Shown here: positions 28,053 through 40,960 of the stretch, one piece after another
How positions within the stretch are numbered: position 1 is the first letter of the stretch
Layout: each line of letters starts with the position of its first letter
Assembly: GCA_030533445.1 (NCBI GenBank)
Contig: CM060068.1
Location: 30,738,510-30,802,509 of the forward strand
Length of the DNA: 64,000 bases
Direction: 5' to 3'
DNA from: Cyprinodon diabolis
Lineage: Eukaryota > Chordata > Actinopteri > Cyprinodontiformes > Cyprinodontidae
Program-made: the position numbers and the translations under genes
The notes under the pieces: model-generated
Seen by the model: the letters and a program-made list of their open reading frames with translations, nothing else
Told to the model about the DNA's origin: nothing
Databases searched by the model: none

Positions 28053-30809
28053 CTCTAAGCATTCAGCTGTAGCTATATCAATATGTTTATACTGTAGCTG
28101 TTTCTAAATAGATGATAAACTTCAAGCCAGTTTTGTCTTTTCTGGGCTTTAACAGACTGTTTTTGATTATGTTGATCTTCCATTTTTAACATTTCTGACC
28201 AGCTTCTCTATATTAGGTTCTTTTAAGTGTACTGAATCCATGGAATCAGTTCATTAAAATTATTCATTCAACAGATTTGTTTACTATATTATATAAGTCA
28301 CTACTTTTTGGTTGTTTGGTTTATGTCTAACTGAGCTTGGAAAAAGTGGGGATCTCTCATCAAATATTAGGGAGGCTAAAACTAACTTGTGCATGCATTG
28401 TTGAAAAAATATAGCCATCATATTGAATGAATTGTGCATTAAAAGGGGTTTGATTTCATGAGTATGTTATGCATTAATCAACTGTTTAGCCTGCTCTCAG
28501 ACAAGATCTCTCCTCCGCTCTGGAGCAGCAGGACAGTGTCTGTCAGTCTCTATGCTCATACCCCTTCAGGTATGAGCATTGAAGCAGCCAGCTATAAAGT
28601 AGGGCCCTGGTTGGATAAAATGTACTTCCAGTGAGGTTAAGCCGATTTTGGGCCCAATCGAAAACTGCACCCTATGCACTAACCCTTCACCAAGTGTCAC
28701 TCACAGTAAAGTCACACTCTCAGCTGTGAAGGATGCCTTGATTAAAGGTGGAGGGTATATATGAGAAGTGGACACTCTCTTCCCTCTATCAGAAAAAGAA
28801 AGCAAGATACCCCCATGTACATTGCTGTAGCTTTGTGGCTCAGGTTGACATGAAATCAAACATTTGCTTTTTTCTTTAAAATAAAGCTATACGGTTAAAT
28901 ACAACTATTTCAAAGAGGACATTCACTTGGAATGAATTACTTTTTTTTTTCTTTTTCCTAAGTTGTGATTTTTTGTCAATTTGACAAAGATGCAGTAAAC
29001 CAGTGAGACTTACATTTTAATCCAGGTGTTTCCTCCACCATTAGGCCACTTTTACACCCCCTGCCCAATTCCACCGGGTCTGCATCAGCGCAGTTTCACT
29101 ATTTAGGACTAAATGGTGCTCTCACCCTTCCAACTATGTGGTTTGGGATGGCACATTATATATAATGGAGCCTGCGCTAGAACATGCAAACGGAGTATTA
29201 GTGCTGAAGGGACGGTTTGGGATTGGGCCATGGGGTATATGGACTAGGGGCGGTCATGAAGCTGGCTGCATGTTGCTAATTGGCAGAACATGCTAAAAGA
29301 TTTTTGTCCGACAACAGCCAGACAGAGGGGAAATTTTACTCATGGAACTCAGATAAGAGAGGAAAAACCGACTGAGAACTAAGGCCCGTTCCCAATGTTC
29401 CACCTACTTACCGCCACTAGCCCTCACCCACTACCATAACACCCTTGAACTGAAGCCACTACGGTTAAGGCATCATCATCTTCCCAAGGAATTGGGACAC
29501 CCTTCTTAATTTTGACAAAGGATAAAATAGGAAATGCTCCTAAGAGGTTTGCTGGAGGCTTTTGAAGAAGCTTATTTAATCTAGCCCTAGAAGGACTGTT
29601 TCGGTCATCCTGTTTCGAGGTTTCCATGCCAATGTAAGACTAGTAGCAACCAACCCAGCCTGTCTATTGTGTTGTGTTCTTCTGTCTTCATTTACAAATT
29701 CACACTTTTCAGAATGTTACTTTTTGAATTTAACGAATAAAATACTTTTAAAAAGTATGTATATTTCTCCCCTCAATTCTTAATTATATATTATGTTCTT
29801 TGGATATGTCTTATACAATCCTATTAACACACCTTAAAGTTTGTGGTTTGTGGTTTAAAATACCACCGCTAAAAAATGTATCCGTACTTTGGCAAGATAC
29901 TATAGTAATTCATTCATTTTTAAGTCAGAGACCTAATGGGGTTGTTGATAAAAATATTTTGGTGCTTCAGGTGTTTTTTTTCAAATGGTGAGAAAATTTT
30001 TACATTTTTCAAGCCACTAAATTATTTCTAGTAAGCCGTTGCAGAGAGGAAACAGTAATTTGTCATAACAGTTCTGCTTTTTGTGCATTCGTTTACACAG
30101 TTTGAACAAAATGATTTAATAATTATGATCACAGCTGTGGACTGCAATTAAACTGACTTGCTTCTTGCACTTTCTCTGGGTCCTTTACAGGGGCTCCCTC
30201 CTCAGGCGCCATGCCCAGTCCGTGACCTTATTAAATACGCAGCTAATGTGAAACATGTGGCGGCAAATTGTAAACACTGAGCTTTTAAAAGTTGTGGACT
30301 TTTCTTTTGCACATGTTAATTTCTCCCAGGAGATCCCATCAGATGAAATGACCCAAAACATGTAAATGTTAGGGGTGACTGAAAGGGGGGCATGTTGGAG
30401 ACGGAGGACCCACAAGGGTTCGAAGAATGGACAAAGATCGGTTGAAGGGTAAAGGATTGAGTTAAATAGGGTGTGTTTAATGGTCTCTTCCCTCTTCTAA
30501 GTGATTGTGAACTCACCCACACCCACACACAAATAAGAGACATGGTTCCCATGCAAAGGTACAGAGCTGTCATGCTGTTGCAAACTATTTGAAGGAGAAG
30601 TGTGTGATCTTATTAGGGGAGCAGGTGCAAGCGATGCAGGAGAGCACATGTGCATGTGCAAGTGTGTCTGAAAAAGATGTGCATGGGGAAGTGCAGAGAA
30701 GCAGAGGGAGATTTTGGCTTCACTACACATCTCAGATTGGGAGGATTACTGCTCAGCCCCCTCAACACAACAAATAAAAAAGATCACTATTTTTATTCTT
30801 CAACAGAGG

Positions 30810-31020
30810 CCTACTGCACTTTCGTACTCATATTTCCAAAATTTGTCATGTTACAACCACAAACCTCAATGTGTAATATTTTTGTGGTAGACCAACACAG
30901 AGAAATAAAATTGTAAAGAGGAGGGAAGAAGCCACAGTTTTCAAAATTTTGTCAAATAAGGTTTTAAAAAGTGTTGCATGGATTTATATTGAGTCCCCTT
31001 TTTCTTTGATCCCCCAATGC
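30810..31020 (+). repeat. Remnant of fish 'tattcatacc' DNA-transposon repeat
   Basis: The order 'cgtactcatatttccaaaat', 'catgttacaaccacaaacct', 'gtagaccaacaca' and 'gcatggatttatattgagtc' follows a common fish family that I remember with ends like AGGGTATTCATACC. The copy is diverged. Related pieces are at about 55360-55480 and 58057-58190. Confidence 0.5.
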
Positions 31021-31984
31021 AGTGAAGAGGACTGGCTTAGTTTGGATAATATATGAAAAGCACAACTATTAGAAAACTATTAGGAGGTAAGGAGGTGTTC
31101 TGCTTAGATGAAATCACAACATTGAGTAAAAAATTGAATCAAACTGCTATGTGTGCCGGAAAGACCTAACAGTAAACATCCATGAGAACTATCCTTCTCC
31201 ATGGTCAACATTTTTCTTTGCAAGCAAGAACAGACATAGATTTCAGTCTCTGTAAATTTCGCAAAAATAAAAAGCCATAAAAGCCTAGTGGTAGTTTTTG
31301 AACTGAACCTTCAGAGTATTCCCATTTGGTTACTGAAAACATACAACTTCATAAAAGTTTTTAATTTCTTTCTTATACCAAAAATATTTATTTAAATATT
31401 GATTTAGTTTGTAAAACAAACTAAAATATTGTCAGAGGTAAGGAAATTTCCTGGAAGGGTAGCCAGAGATGTTCATGACTCATCTTGTGTTCAGGGTTGA
31501 ATGTTAAGTTTGGGTCCAATGAAACGTGTTCTTGAATTTCAAATTTCATTAGTGCTAATGCAGTGGATGGAAAAGCCCGACCAGACACATGAAGACAAAC
31601 AGTAAGAGCAGATTGCTTCTTTTTTCTTATGAGAGTGGCTTCTCTCTGTAACACATAAATGTTCCTTTACAAAATGAAAAGTGAATATAAATGTATTATT
31701 TACCTTTGCTTCCAGGTGAGACAACTTCAGTAATTTTTTGGGAGCAACAAAGCAACCAAGGACATTATAATATTACTTAAAGTATCAAAGTATCGTGTTT
31801 TCACTTTCAATAACTACGGGACAGTATCTTAAGTTCAATGGTGTAAATAAAAACAACAGAGGATGTCCTATGACAAAGGGATTGATAAACTTTGGTGGAA
31901 ATAACCGGTAGAGCGAGATGGAGTCTAAGTTTTTACATGTCATACCTGCAGATAAGGAGTAAGAATTAATAGGATTAGGTATGT

Positions 31985-32760
31985 GGAATGAAGTACAAGG
32001 TAAGAAAAAAGAGATGAAAGATACAGGAAGTCACCATGATGGATGAAGGAGGTGAGAGTGAGGAAGACTTAGATAAAGGAAGAACTTTGGGTTAAAGCAT
32101 TAGGGAAAAGGAACAAGGGATGAGGAAGGTAGGTGTTAAGATAAAGGTATGAAAGAAAAAGGTTGAAGGAGGTAGTAATAAAGGATTTGAGGAGAAGAAA
32201 TTAAGAAATTAAGTAGATATGATTTAAAGAAGTATGTGAGATGAAGGAAGAAAAATGTAGGATCACAATAGGCCAAGATGGTGGTAGGGATAAAGGATTA
32301 AGGAAAAATGAAAAATGGTGGTGGTCATGAAGAGGAATGAAGAACTAAACTGAATTAAGATAGATTATGGGAGTAGGATGAGGGATGAAAAGTTTAGGGA
32401 TGAGAAATGAGGTATGATGGAGGTAGGGATGAAGAATGTGAGCGGTCCAGAGCAAGGATAAAGACAGTAAGGAGGATGGTGAAGGATTGAGGAAGGTAAG
32501 GTGAGGATGAAAGGATGACATCAAGTAAGAGGGAAGAGAAAAGAGGAATAGTCGAGATAATGTAGATAGATAATAAGGGATGAAGATGGTTTTAGGAATG
32601 AGGGACTAAGGAGGTAGAGATTGACAATGAGTATGGGCTGGGAGTGAATAATGGAAGTTAGGAAGAGTGATGTAGGAGTAAAGAATAAGGAAGAAAGGAT
32701 ATCAGATGATGCAACATTGTGTATGAAGAGATAATGGCTGAGAGTGAGGGTGGAATCTAA
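31985..32760 (+). repeat. Purine-rich, degenerate GGATGAAG-type tract
   Basis: Nearly 780 bp are strongly purine-biased on the plus strand, with recurring 'gatgaagga', 'aggatga' and 'aaggtagg' words. It looks like an old, diverged minisatellite. Confidence 0.6.
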
Positions 32761-33531
32761 AGAGCCTGAAGAGGTTTACTGTCACAACATCATATGTGAA
32801 TTGATTCAAATTCGACATAATAAACTCTAAAAATGTGCACTTATTGAAAAGATTATTTCATACAAAGACGGCTGATATGAAAACATTCAATTTTTATGTA
32901 AAACTAACAATGCCCATCCAAAGACAAAATTCTCATATCTGTTACATCCTTATTGGGAGAATCTAGAAAGCACAGCAAATGTGTATGTCAAAATAAATCT
33001 GGTTATCAAGTTCGAAAAATGTCTTTGGCTTATTTCTTACAAAGATCATTTCAGCATAGAGGAAAAATGCCTCACATACAGCCTGAGAAATATCCAGCTG
33101 CCCAGAATCGTCAGATTATCAAACTCTGACCAGACAGTTTGAAACACAAAAATTGCTTCTTTTTACATTCAGTGATAACACACTGTGAAAGCAACGCTCT
33201 TGAGTTTGCACTCTATTACTCTGCGAGCAACACTTATCTGCTTCCTAAGTCAGTGAGGCAATAGAAATTAATTTAGCTAAACAACAGGGATGTAAAAAGC
33301 TGTTAAAAATAAAAGAGTAAATTCTTCAAAGAGAGCAAGACATTCAGCAGATACTATGAAGGTTGATGTTTAAACTGTGTAGTTTGGAATATACTTAACT
33401 TCTAAATTATTTCCAAAGGCAGGCTTTTGGAAATCTGAAGAAAAGTAAAAGTAGATGCTCTATTTTTACACATAATGACTGATTTTAGGATTTTCTTTTT
33501 TTAATCATGCTAGCCACATTAAAAAGACAAT

Positions 33532-33922
33532 GGCCGTGTCTGAATGTTCGCCCTAACGCCAATGGTACGCCATTTTAGATGAGTGTCCAAACGTCTAGTG
33601 GATGAAAATGTAGTGGACTGGAAATTTCCCACAATGCACCTTGAAAAGCAGTGATCATCCATGATCACTAGACGAGCGTATATAAAGCTTCACAGGATTT
33701 GTTTTCACAACGGCCCACTGTCACCAACGGCTGTCACTAACCAACAGCGGCGACAAAAAACAAAGATGGCGCAGGCACCAGGGGGGAGGTGGTGTGACCA
33801 ATGGGGAGCAAAAAGTAATGACCATCTGTCCGAATGGTAAGTTAACTGAGTTCGCTATATAGTTCCCGTTCTATGTATTGATGGAGGGATTAAGAAATTA
33901 CGGCAGACATTCAGACACAGCC
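33532..33922. mobile_element. Harbinger-like MITE (391 bp)
   Basis: Terminal sequences GGCCGTGTCTGAATGTTCG and CAGACATTCAGACACAGCC are inverted copies with a few mismatches. AAT flanks both ends (33529-33531, 33923-33925), the 3-bp duplication expected of PIF/Harbinger. Inside is a 9-bp hairpin (33650-33669). No transposase is present. The superfamily call is inferred from duplication length. Confidence 0.6.
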
Positions 33923-34150
33923 AATGACTAATATTAGAGCCTGAAGTCAGTTTCAAATGCTTTGCAGTCATTTTGTCTTGGCTTAAAATGTTGTAACTAC
34001 TACTGAACTTTCATATGATATTGCTAAAATACCTTGTTTGCTGGATTATTTTATGCTCCTAAACAGAAAATGGAATTAGCGCAAATAAGCATATAAGTGA
34101 TTTACAGAGACTAGAGATCAAAAATCTGTCATAAATTCAGTGCCTGAATC

Positions 34151-34826
34151 CAGGGGCGGAGCTAGATGGGGGGCAAGGGGTGACCATGGCCACCCTAAGC
34201 CAATCATTGGCCACCCCTACCATTTTTTCGACCTCTAATACAGACAGTGGCAGCAGTAATACTATCATAAGGAATGTTTAAACTTATTAAACATTGTAAT
34301 TTTTCACATATTAATAGTTACTTGGCAACTAAAACGCTTTGGTTAATTATGCACATCAAAATACTAACATTAAAGATGATATATACAGAATTGATGCTCT
34401 TTTGAGACACAAATTTTGTGTCAAGGAGTTTTCAGTGAAATCATAGATAAATAACTACTTTAATAATAACTAAAAATCAATTTAATGTAGATATTAGTAC
34501 ATGTCATATTAATGTTATGCAGAACAATTTTTGATAAAAGTATGTAAGTAATGACAATGGAAAAGATGTTTGCCCCAGACATTTTCTCCACTACACCTTT
34601 TATTTAAATAGCATGGATGTTTAAATATATGCATCTATTTGTTATCAAAAGGTTTTAGGAAAGTATAGATTGGCTTTATTTAGAAAATATGTATGATGTG
34701 CTTGTTCCTGTTGGAACAGTTTAGATAGACCCTGAGGTTCTGGCGCCTATCTGCTTTCGGCCACCCCTCAGTCTACACTGGTTTTTGACTGACCACCCCA
34801 ATTAAAATTTTCTGGCTACGCCTCTG
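34151..34826. mobile_element. hAT non-autonomous transposon (676 bp)
   Basis: Left end CAGGGGCGGAGCTAG and right end CTGGCTACGCCTCTG are imperfect inverted termini. The 8-bp duplication CCTGAATC is perfect at 34143-34150 and 34827-34834. Internal sequence includes mirrored 'ggccacccc' motifs near both ends. It has no coding capacity and would need a hAT transposase in trans. Confidence 0.88.
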
Positions 34827-34834
34827 CCTGAATC

Positions 34835-35413
34835 CAAACAAAAAAAAAATATTTTTTAAAAGCTGTATGATTTCCACAGTTCAAATATCTATGATATTTT
34901 GTCTCACAAAACCCACAAAGAAAAAAGCTGCTGCTTAGGGGTTTCCCAGCCATTACAGGGGATTCAATAAACTCATGTATTGTAAATGTGTATGTATGTA
35001 AATCATGTATTTTAGCATTTTTGTATTTTAAGTTTTGCATTTAACACAATTTTAAATATAATTTTTGTCTATTGCAATTGAGAATAACTTTCGATTAGAT
35101 TTAAAGGTTTTAGCATAAAAATTTAATGTATTATATATATATTTTTTAAAGTTTTGAAGAATAATTGATCTGATGTAAACAGTGTTCTCTAGTAGGGCAA
35201 CAAAATATATTGTTTTTTCTTCTGTTTTTGAGAAAGGGTGCTAGACTGTAGATAAAAATAATTAAATAATCAAAAGCAATCAAAATATATTACATTGTAG
35301 TCTTGGAGTATCCCACTGCATCCAGCAAGTCTGGTTATTAAAAAAAAAAAGATTTTCTTTGTTGTGTCATCCAGGTAGGATAATTTGACAGTGGGTTCAG
35401 GATGATAAAAATG

Positions 35414-35505
<92 letters not shown>

Positions 35506-37015
35506 AGCTCTTTTAATGTTTGTCTTGTCTTTAGCAGTTCAATGCTTTTGGATTGAAATAAAAATTAGATACCTAGTTATCAAACTGTTGGGGGGTTCTC
35601 TATCCCTGCGTTATGTTCACAAACGAGCTTCCTTGTTGATATAAAATTAGTCTTGGTTCCCTTTGGAGGCTGAAGCAGGTGGAGGTGACGGGGGTCTTGG
35701 CCTGTTCTCATAGAGCAGATGGGCAAACACCATGACTAAAGCCCCAAACCTTACAGAGTAGGTCTATATATACAGCTGATTTCTCTGTGAACCCTTTTAC
35801 TAAACTGCTTCTTTGCATAAAAAACCTCAACCATGTCTGGATATTTTGAGCCCTACAAGATGTAATTTGAGAGCATTTTTTGTGGCACACCTAAAAGCTC
35901 TTCCTTTGTAAATGAAAAAAATAAAAACAAAACTCAACACACATAAAAAAGGTAACTTCTTTACATTGGTCTTAATAATGCAATTATGTTAATAGTGCCA
36001 CCAGCTATACTTATCTACACCATTCCTTATTTCAGAAACTTGATGATTGCTAAATTGCTGGCCCATTCACCAAAATGACATCATGCATTTAGACAGTGCC
36101 AACTGTGCTCAATAAAACCCAGGCTCACTTTAGAGAGGGAGTGCCTCTGCTCCAAGACATGAGTGAGAGATGTGAGTGAGCTCTTGAAACAGATTTTCAT
36201 GCCAGAAAAAAAGAATGAGAGGATCCTCAAGGGAAAACCGAGATTAAACTGACTTCAATGTCCCTTACTTCATGTTAGAATGTATGTGAAGGAAAACATT
36301 ATAGAAATATAGATAAAACCAAAAATAATGTAATTTGGTAAATTTCTATTGTATGTTATCAGTTGTCAGAGCTAAAACAGTACCTGAATTCTTAAAAAAA
36401 GCCAACTTTTTGTAAAGCTATTTATAATTACCTTTTGTGCAGAACCTAGACGTCGTGTGTTTCCTGCCTTACCTACATGTGCTCATTTGGTATTGCTATG
36501 CTTGACCTTCTGCTAAAGGTAAATTAGTTTTGCTAAATAAAAATAAGACCCATTTGCAAAGTCTTCCTCAAAGATCTATATTTCTTTCTGAAAGAGTTTT
36601 TGAACTTCCACCTGATGAAAAATACAAGAAATTTCCAAGGAAAGTTACCTGGACTGCCTGCTAAAGACTATGTTTGAATATTTTCTAACCTTAACATGTC
36701 CATTTACTAAAGTTTCACATGATTTTCAGCTATAGTTACGTGTGATTTTCCTCCTAAACCTACATTTTGCTGAAGCTCCATATTTTTTTACTAAAGTTGC
36801 ATGTCAATTAATGCTAATACAATACAGGATCACTAAAGCTAAAGCACAAGATAATCTGATTAACTCGATGCTGTAATTTCAGTGCTGTTAAAATGGGAAA
36901 AATATTCTATAAATAAATCAAAATGAAATAAAGTAATAAGAAAGAAGATTTTAGTTTTATGCCCTAACCTAAACAGTGTTTTAACAACCTAAAGAAAATA
37001 TTTTATAGTAATGGG
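34835..37015. other. AT-rich non-coding DNA
   Basis: No gene is seen. A poly(A)+(TA)n run lies at 35417-35500. Confidence 0.45.
35417..35500. repeat. A-run followed by (TA)n microsatellite
   Basis: About 18 A bases followed by 33 TA units. Confidence 0.93.
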
Positions 37016-37318
37016 CTCTGGGTACAATGGAGCAATGGGTAGATTTGATTCCTTGCATGGAGTTTGTATGTTCTCCCTGAGCATGCATGAGTTCTCTCCG
37101 GGTACTTCCTCCCCCAGTCCAAAAACATGACTGTTAGGTTAATTAGCTTGAATTGCGTGAATAGTTGTTTGTCCTATTTGTCTCTGTGTTGCCCTGCGAT
37201 GGTCTGGCGACATGTCCAGGGTGGACCCCTCCTCTCACCGTAAACAGCTGGAGATAGGCACCAGCACCCCTTGTATCCTCAGCAGGGATAAACATGACGG
37301 AAAATGGATGGATGGGCG
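37016..37318 (+). repeat. Teleost retroposon copy, longer version of the 445-575 family
   Basis: It contains 'tgcatggagtttgtatgttc', 'ccaaaaacatgactgttagg', 'gttgccctgcgatggtctgg' and the 'gataggcaccagcacccctt' tail, ending in ATGG units. It is a diverged, non-coding member of the common fish LINE/SINE-like family. Confidence 0.6.
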
Positions 37319-37329
37319 TTGGGTGGGGT

Positions 37330-38040
37330 TATTAGGGTCTCTGAGGTTTTCGATGTTTTTTTTGGTGTGAGTGAGCTTCCTGTTCCAGAGGATCTTTGCT
37401 GGTGACTTGGCTGACCCATGTTGCTGCACACCTGAGAACCTTTCACAATCAAGATGACTAATGTGTATATAAGGAGGTGAGGGATCAGCTCTCATCCCTG
37501 GAAGATTACCCCCTGATGGTATTCCAGCCAAAGACATAAACCAGGAATATCTGTCTGAAATTCTGCGTTCTTGTTAGGTAGTGTGGACTCTGTTATTGTT
37601 CCACACAACCAGTGAACCTCAGTTCGTCTCCAATCTTCATTGAAAAGGTCTTACCTGTGTGAAGCAGTTCTCACTCTTCATCAGCATCCTGCCCGCTCTC
37701 CAGCACCACATCTCTTGCAGGTACCAATGCTCCCTGATCTCCCTCGCATTCTCCTGGATCTCTGGGGTACACTCTGCAAAGCCCGCCAAATCAAACCCGT
37801 ACAGACCCTCGCTACCTCTCCTTCAACTCTCAAGGAAACAAATCAGTCATCAGTTGTCATCAACCATCTCCTTCCTGATCAGTCTGATTTCTCCCCTCAG
37901 ACCAACCAGAAAGTTCAACGGACTTCATGCAGTTCTCTGTTTCCAGATTCTTGTTGCTTTTGTAAATAAAACATTAAAATTCAACGGGTCTCCATGTGAT
38001 TCTGCATATGGGTTAAAAAACTACAAACCAACATGACAGG
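37330..38040 (+). repeat. LTR-like or retroelement-derived segment
   Basis: A candidate promoter (GTATATAAGGA, near 37464) is followed by about 490 bp without long coding potential and a poly(A) signal (AATAAA, about 37965), then ends near 'catgacagg'. TATA, leader and AATAAA in this order resemble a long terminal repeat. Open frames of 109 and 125 aa overlap in different frames and look accidental. The identity is uncertain. Confidence 0.3.
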
Positions 38041-39285
38041 GTTCTTGAAATGCCACCCCTATTTTTTTCAGCCAGGTTTCTGAATGCAATAATATTCCAT
38101 GAGAATGTTTTTAATAGGAAATAAATGTGCACTAAGCATAATAGCCAGTACCTTAACCCTGTACTTTATGTGTTCTCCTACATAGAATGTGGGTATTATA
38201 TTTACTGATTTGGTACTTTTTACAATGGAAACAAAAAATCGGCTGGTGAAAGGCAATTTAAATTAATCATTAAATTCTCAGCAAAGGAACCATAGACATT
38301 TTTTGAAAATAGAAAGCCTCCCACAATAACTAACAGCTTTGTGTGTATGCGCCACAGATTATTTCTCTTTTTGTTGTATTTATCAACAAAACGTTGCCAC
38401 TTGCAGCCTAGGAATGGTCGCTGTATCAGTAGTTTCTTGAATAAAGGTAATGTATTTTGTTTACATAGTTTTCGTGTGTAAGCTGATGATATAAAGCCCA
38501 CTTAAAAGCTTCTATATAAACTCGAGTACTGCAGCTTTCATTATGGTGCATGCATGGAAACGTCAGAGTAAAACTAAAACACAGAATGTTTGTAGCTTAA
38601 TATTTGCCTCCAGAATAATTAAAGTTCTAGTTCGAAATTAGACTAATGCACCATTAGGTCAGAAATAAAATACCAAATAAACCATTTCCCAAAGATGCCA
38701 TTTTAGTTCTTCAAACTCGTTTGTTTACTAGAAATCTGAACCAGGTCATTAAGTTTTATAAATAACTGTGTTAACAACAGACAATAGAGCCAAGAAGAAT
38801 TCAGACAGTCTGTGGCCCTCCTTTGTGAACTACTTTTTTATCTTAATGACAGTTTATGCTTTGGCTTTGTGGTGTTTTAGTAGCAGCATTATTGTGTAAT
38901 TAAACCGACTCGCCTCCGTAGTGTCCGTCCTCTCTGAGATTCTTGCCACACCTCCACACTTCTTTCCCTGCCCTCACAGCTCTACCACCACTCTAAAGAC
39001 CACTTTGACTGCTTCTTCTGTGTACGAGTGTGTGTGCGCATGTTTTTGCCTTCCTGGCAGTCCGTCCATTTCTCTCTTGTTCTCCTTGACCCGAGCTCTT
39101 GTGCAAGCATGGCAGTTTCGTTGATGGTGGGTGTAGCAGGTTTGTGTCAAAGAGCACCTTACCTCTAAGGAAATAAGCAGAGCTGCAGGATGAGAGGAGT
39201 TGAGTGTGTGTGTGTGTGTGGGGGGGGTGTAAATGAGGGTGTGAGGCGGGTTGTGGGTGCTACACGTACTCACACACACTGCATG

Positions 39286-39310
39286 GTGATGTCATCTGAA
39301 ATGACATCAT
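39286..39310. promoter_or_regulatory. CRE-like inverted repeat with 5-nt spacer
   Basis: GTGATGTCAT (39286-39295), spacer CTGAA, ATGACATCAT (39301-39310), arms matching at 9 of 10 positions. Compare with 26685-26709. Confidence 0.35.
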
Positions 39311-40238
39311 CCCATGAAGGGGAGCCAAGGGACCTGATGGGTTAGCATCCTCCAGTGAGTTAAAGGGAAAGAAAAAGAGGGAGACAGAGGGAGCGACTTG
39401 TAAATAAAGGGGTGTACAAATGAAGACTAATTTATTCAGAAAGACGAGGACTCTGTCTTAAACCCAAGTTTCAAAGAGCATGAAGATTTTCTGTTCTAGA
39501 AATACAGCCTTTAAAGCATTTGCAGGTGTTACCATAGAAGGGGGAAGCATGCATGAGCACTGCTAATGTGAAGCTAGAGTGCAAGAAAATCAATACTAGA
39601 GAGCAACATGAACACATATTCAACATGAGCTCACCAGAAGAGTATGAAGGCATGCTATGTGCAGAGCAACATGTAAACATGTGGACACATGGAACCAGAC
39701 TGACAAATAAACACGTTCTGTCACAAGCTGGGTTCGTGGCAGGGACACCTGCACCTCTACATGCTTCCATTTTTGTCCACTTGGCTGTGCTGTGCTCCAC
39801 ACTGTGCTCTCAGCATGCCTGCCATTTGAAACTAGTAACCTGCACACAACTCTGAAACTAACATGCATCTAGAAGAAGACCTAGGCTTGAACTGGAGCCG
39901 TCCAGTAGAATAGAGCCAGTCGAATATACATTGTGGACAGAATAAATATACTTTAATACCTGCTCAGAGGTTAATATTTCCAAAAGCTTTTTCATAATTT
40001 AGCAAAACTATATAGTGAAAATTATTCTTTATAAATTTACATTGATCCAGTTTTAAGCAATACTGCTAGAGAGTGGGAGGAAAATACAAAATTCTATCAT
40101 TTTTCACAAATAAAAATCAAGAGAGTGTGATATGCATCTGCAGACCCTCTGGATTATTCCTTTTTTAGTATATTTAGAGCAGCAAGACTATCATCTTCAC
40201 ATTAAATTTGATCAGTTTAAATGTCTCTGTTCAAGAAA

Positions 40239-40960
40239 ATCTTTCCCACAGCATGATGCTGCCACCACCTATTGTAGCATGCTGTGTATCAGGGATGCCT
40301 TTGTTTACCACAACACTGCATTTTGCTTATAGTCTAAAAATCAAAAATCCACATTTGTCCTATCAGGGCACCTTTTGCCCTATTTTCCTTACACATCCTG
40401 TGGCAAAATGCAAATGGAAATTTTGACTGCTTTCTTCTGTCACTCTTTCATAAAACTTAGACCGGTGAGTTATCCGACTTAAAACTGTCCTGTTGCCAAA
40501 TTCTGCCTCCAGAGCAGTGGGACTCTGCATATCCAGTAGTTACCGTTTAGCTCCAGGCTTTGTGCTTTCTGTGATGCTGCTGTCAGCTAAGGTGGATAAC
40601 CACGCATTGGTAGATTTGCATGGCTCTAACCTTGAAGTTTATGAAACGTGGATGCTACTTCTATGACCTAAATTGATGCAAATAACTCCACAACTTTATC
40701 CCTGACCTGCCAGATGTATTACCGTACTTGGTCGTCATGATGCTGCTTGTTCAATTATTTTCTTTCATAAATCTTTAGCCTGTCATCTTTCTAATAGGGC
40801 TGCACTGTATTTTGCTTCATCTGCCCTTTCTTCTTATCTAAGGAAAACCTTCCACACACCATGATAATGCCACCACCATGTTTCACTGAAGGAATTATGC
40901 ATTCAGGTTTATGTCAAGTGCTATTTCCCACCACATAGTGTTTTTATGCTCAGCGCTACT
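40239..40960 (+). repeat. Two diverged copies of a fish DNA-transposon internal repeat
   Basis: 'ttcccacagcatgatgctgc' near 40240 and 'cttccacacaccatgataat' near 40847, each followed by 'gccaccacc', are words I know from the inner part of common fish Tc1/mariner-type repeats. Both are strongly decayed. Confidence 0.4.

Larger units (their letters stand above)
28061..33528. other. Non-coding DNA with decayed repeats and a purine-rich tract
   Basis: No gene is supported. It contains a Tc1/mariner-type remnant at about 30810-31020 and a long purine-rich stretch at 31985-32760. Confidence 0.45.

Noticed and set aside
29382..29636. Possible transposon beginning 'ggcccgttcccaatgttcc'
   Set aside because: No matching inverted terminus or target duplication could be found downstream.
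37640..38036. Two overlapping frames of 109 and 125 aa as a gene
   Set aside because: They are in different frames over the same sequence, with no domain signature, inside a retroelement-like segment.
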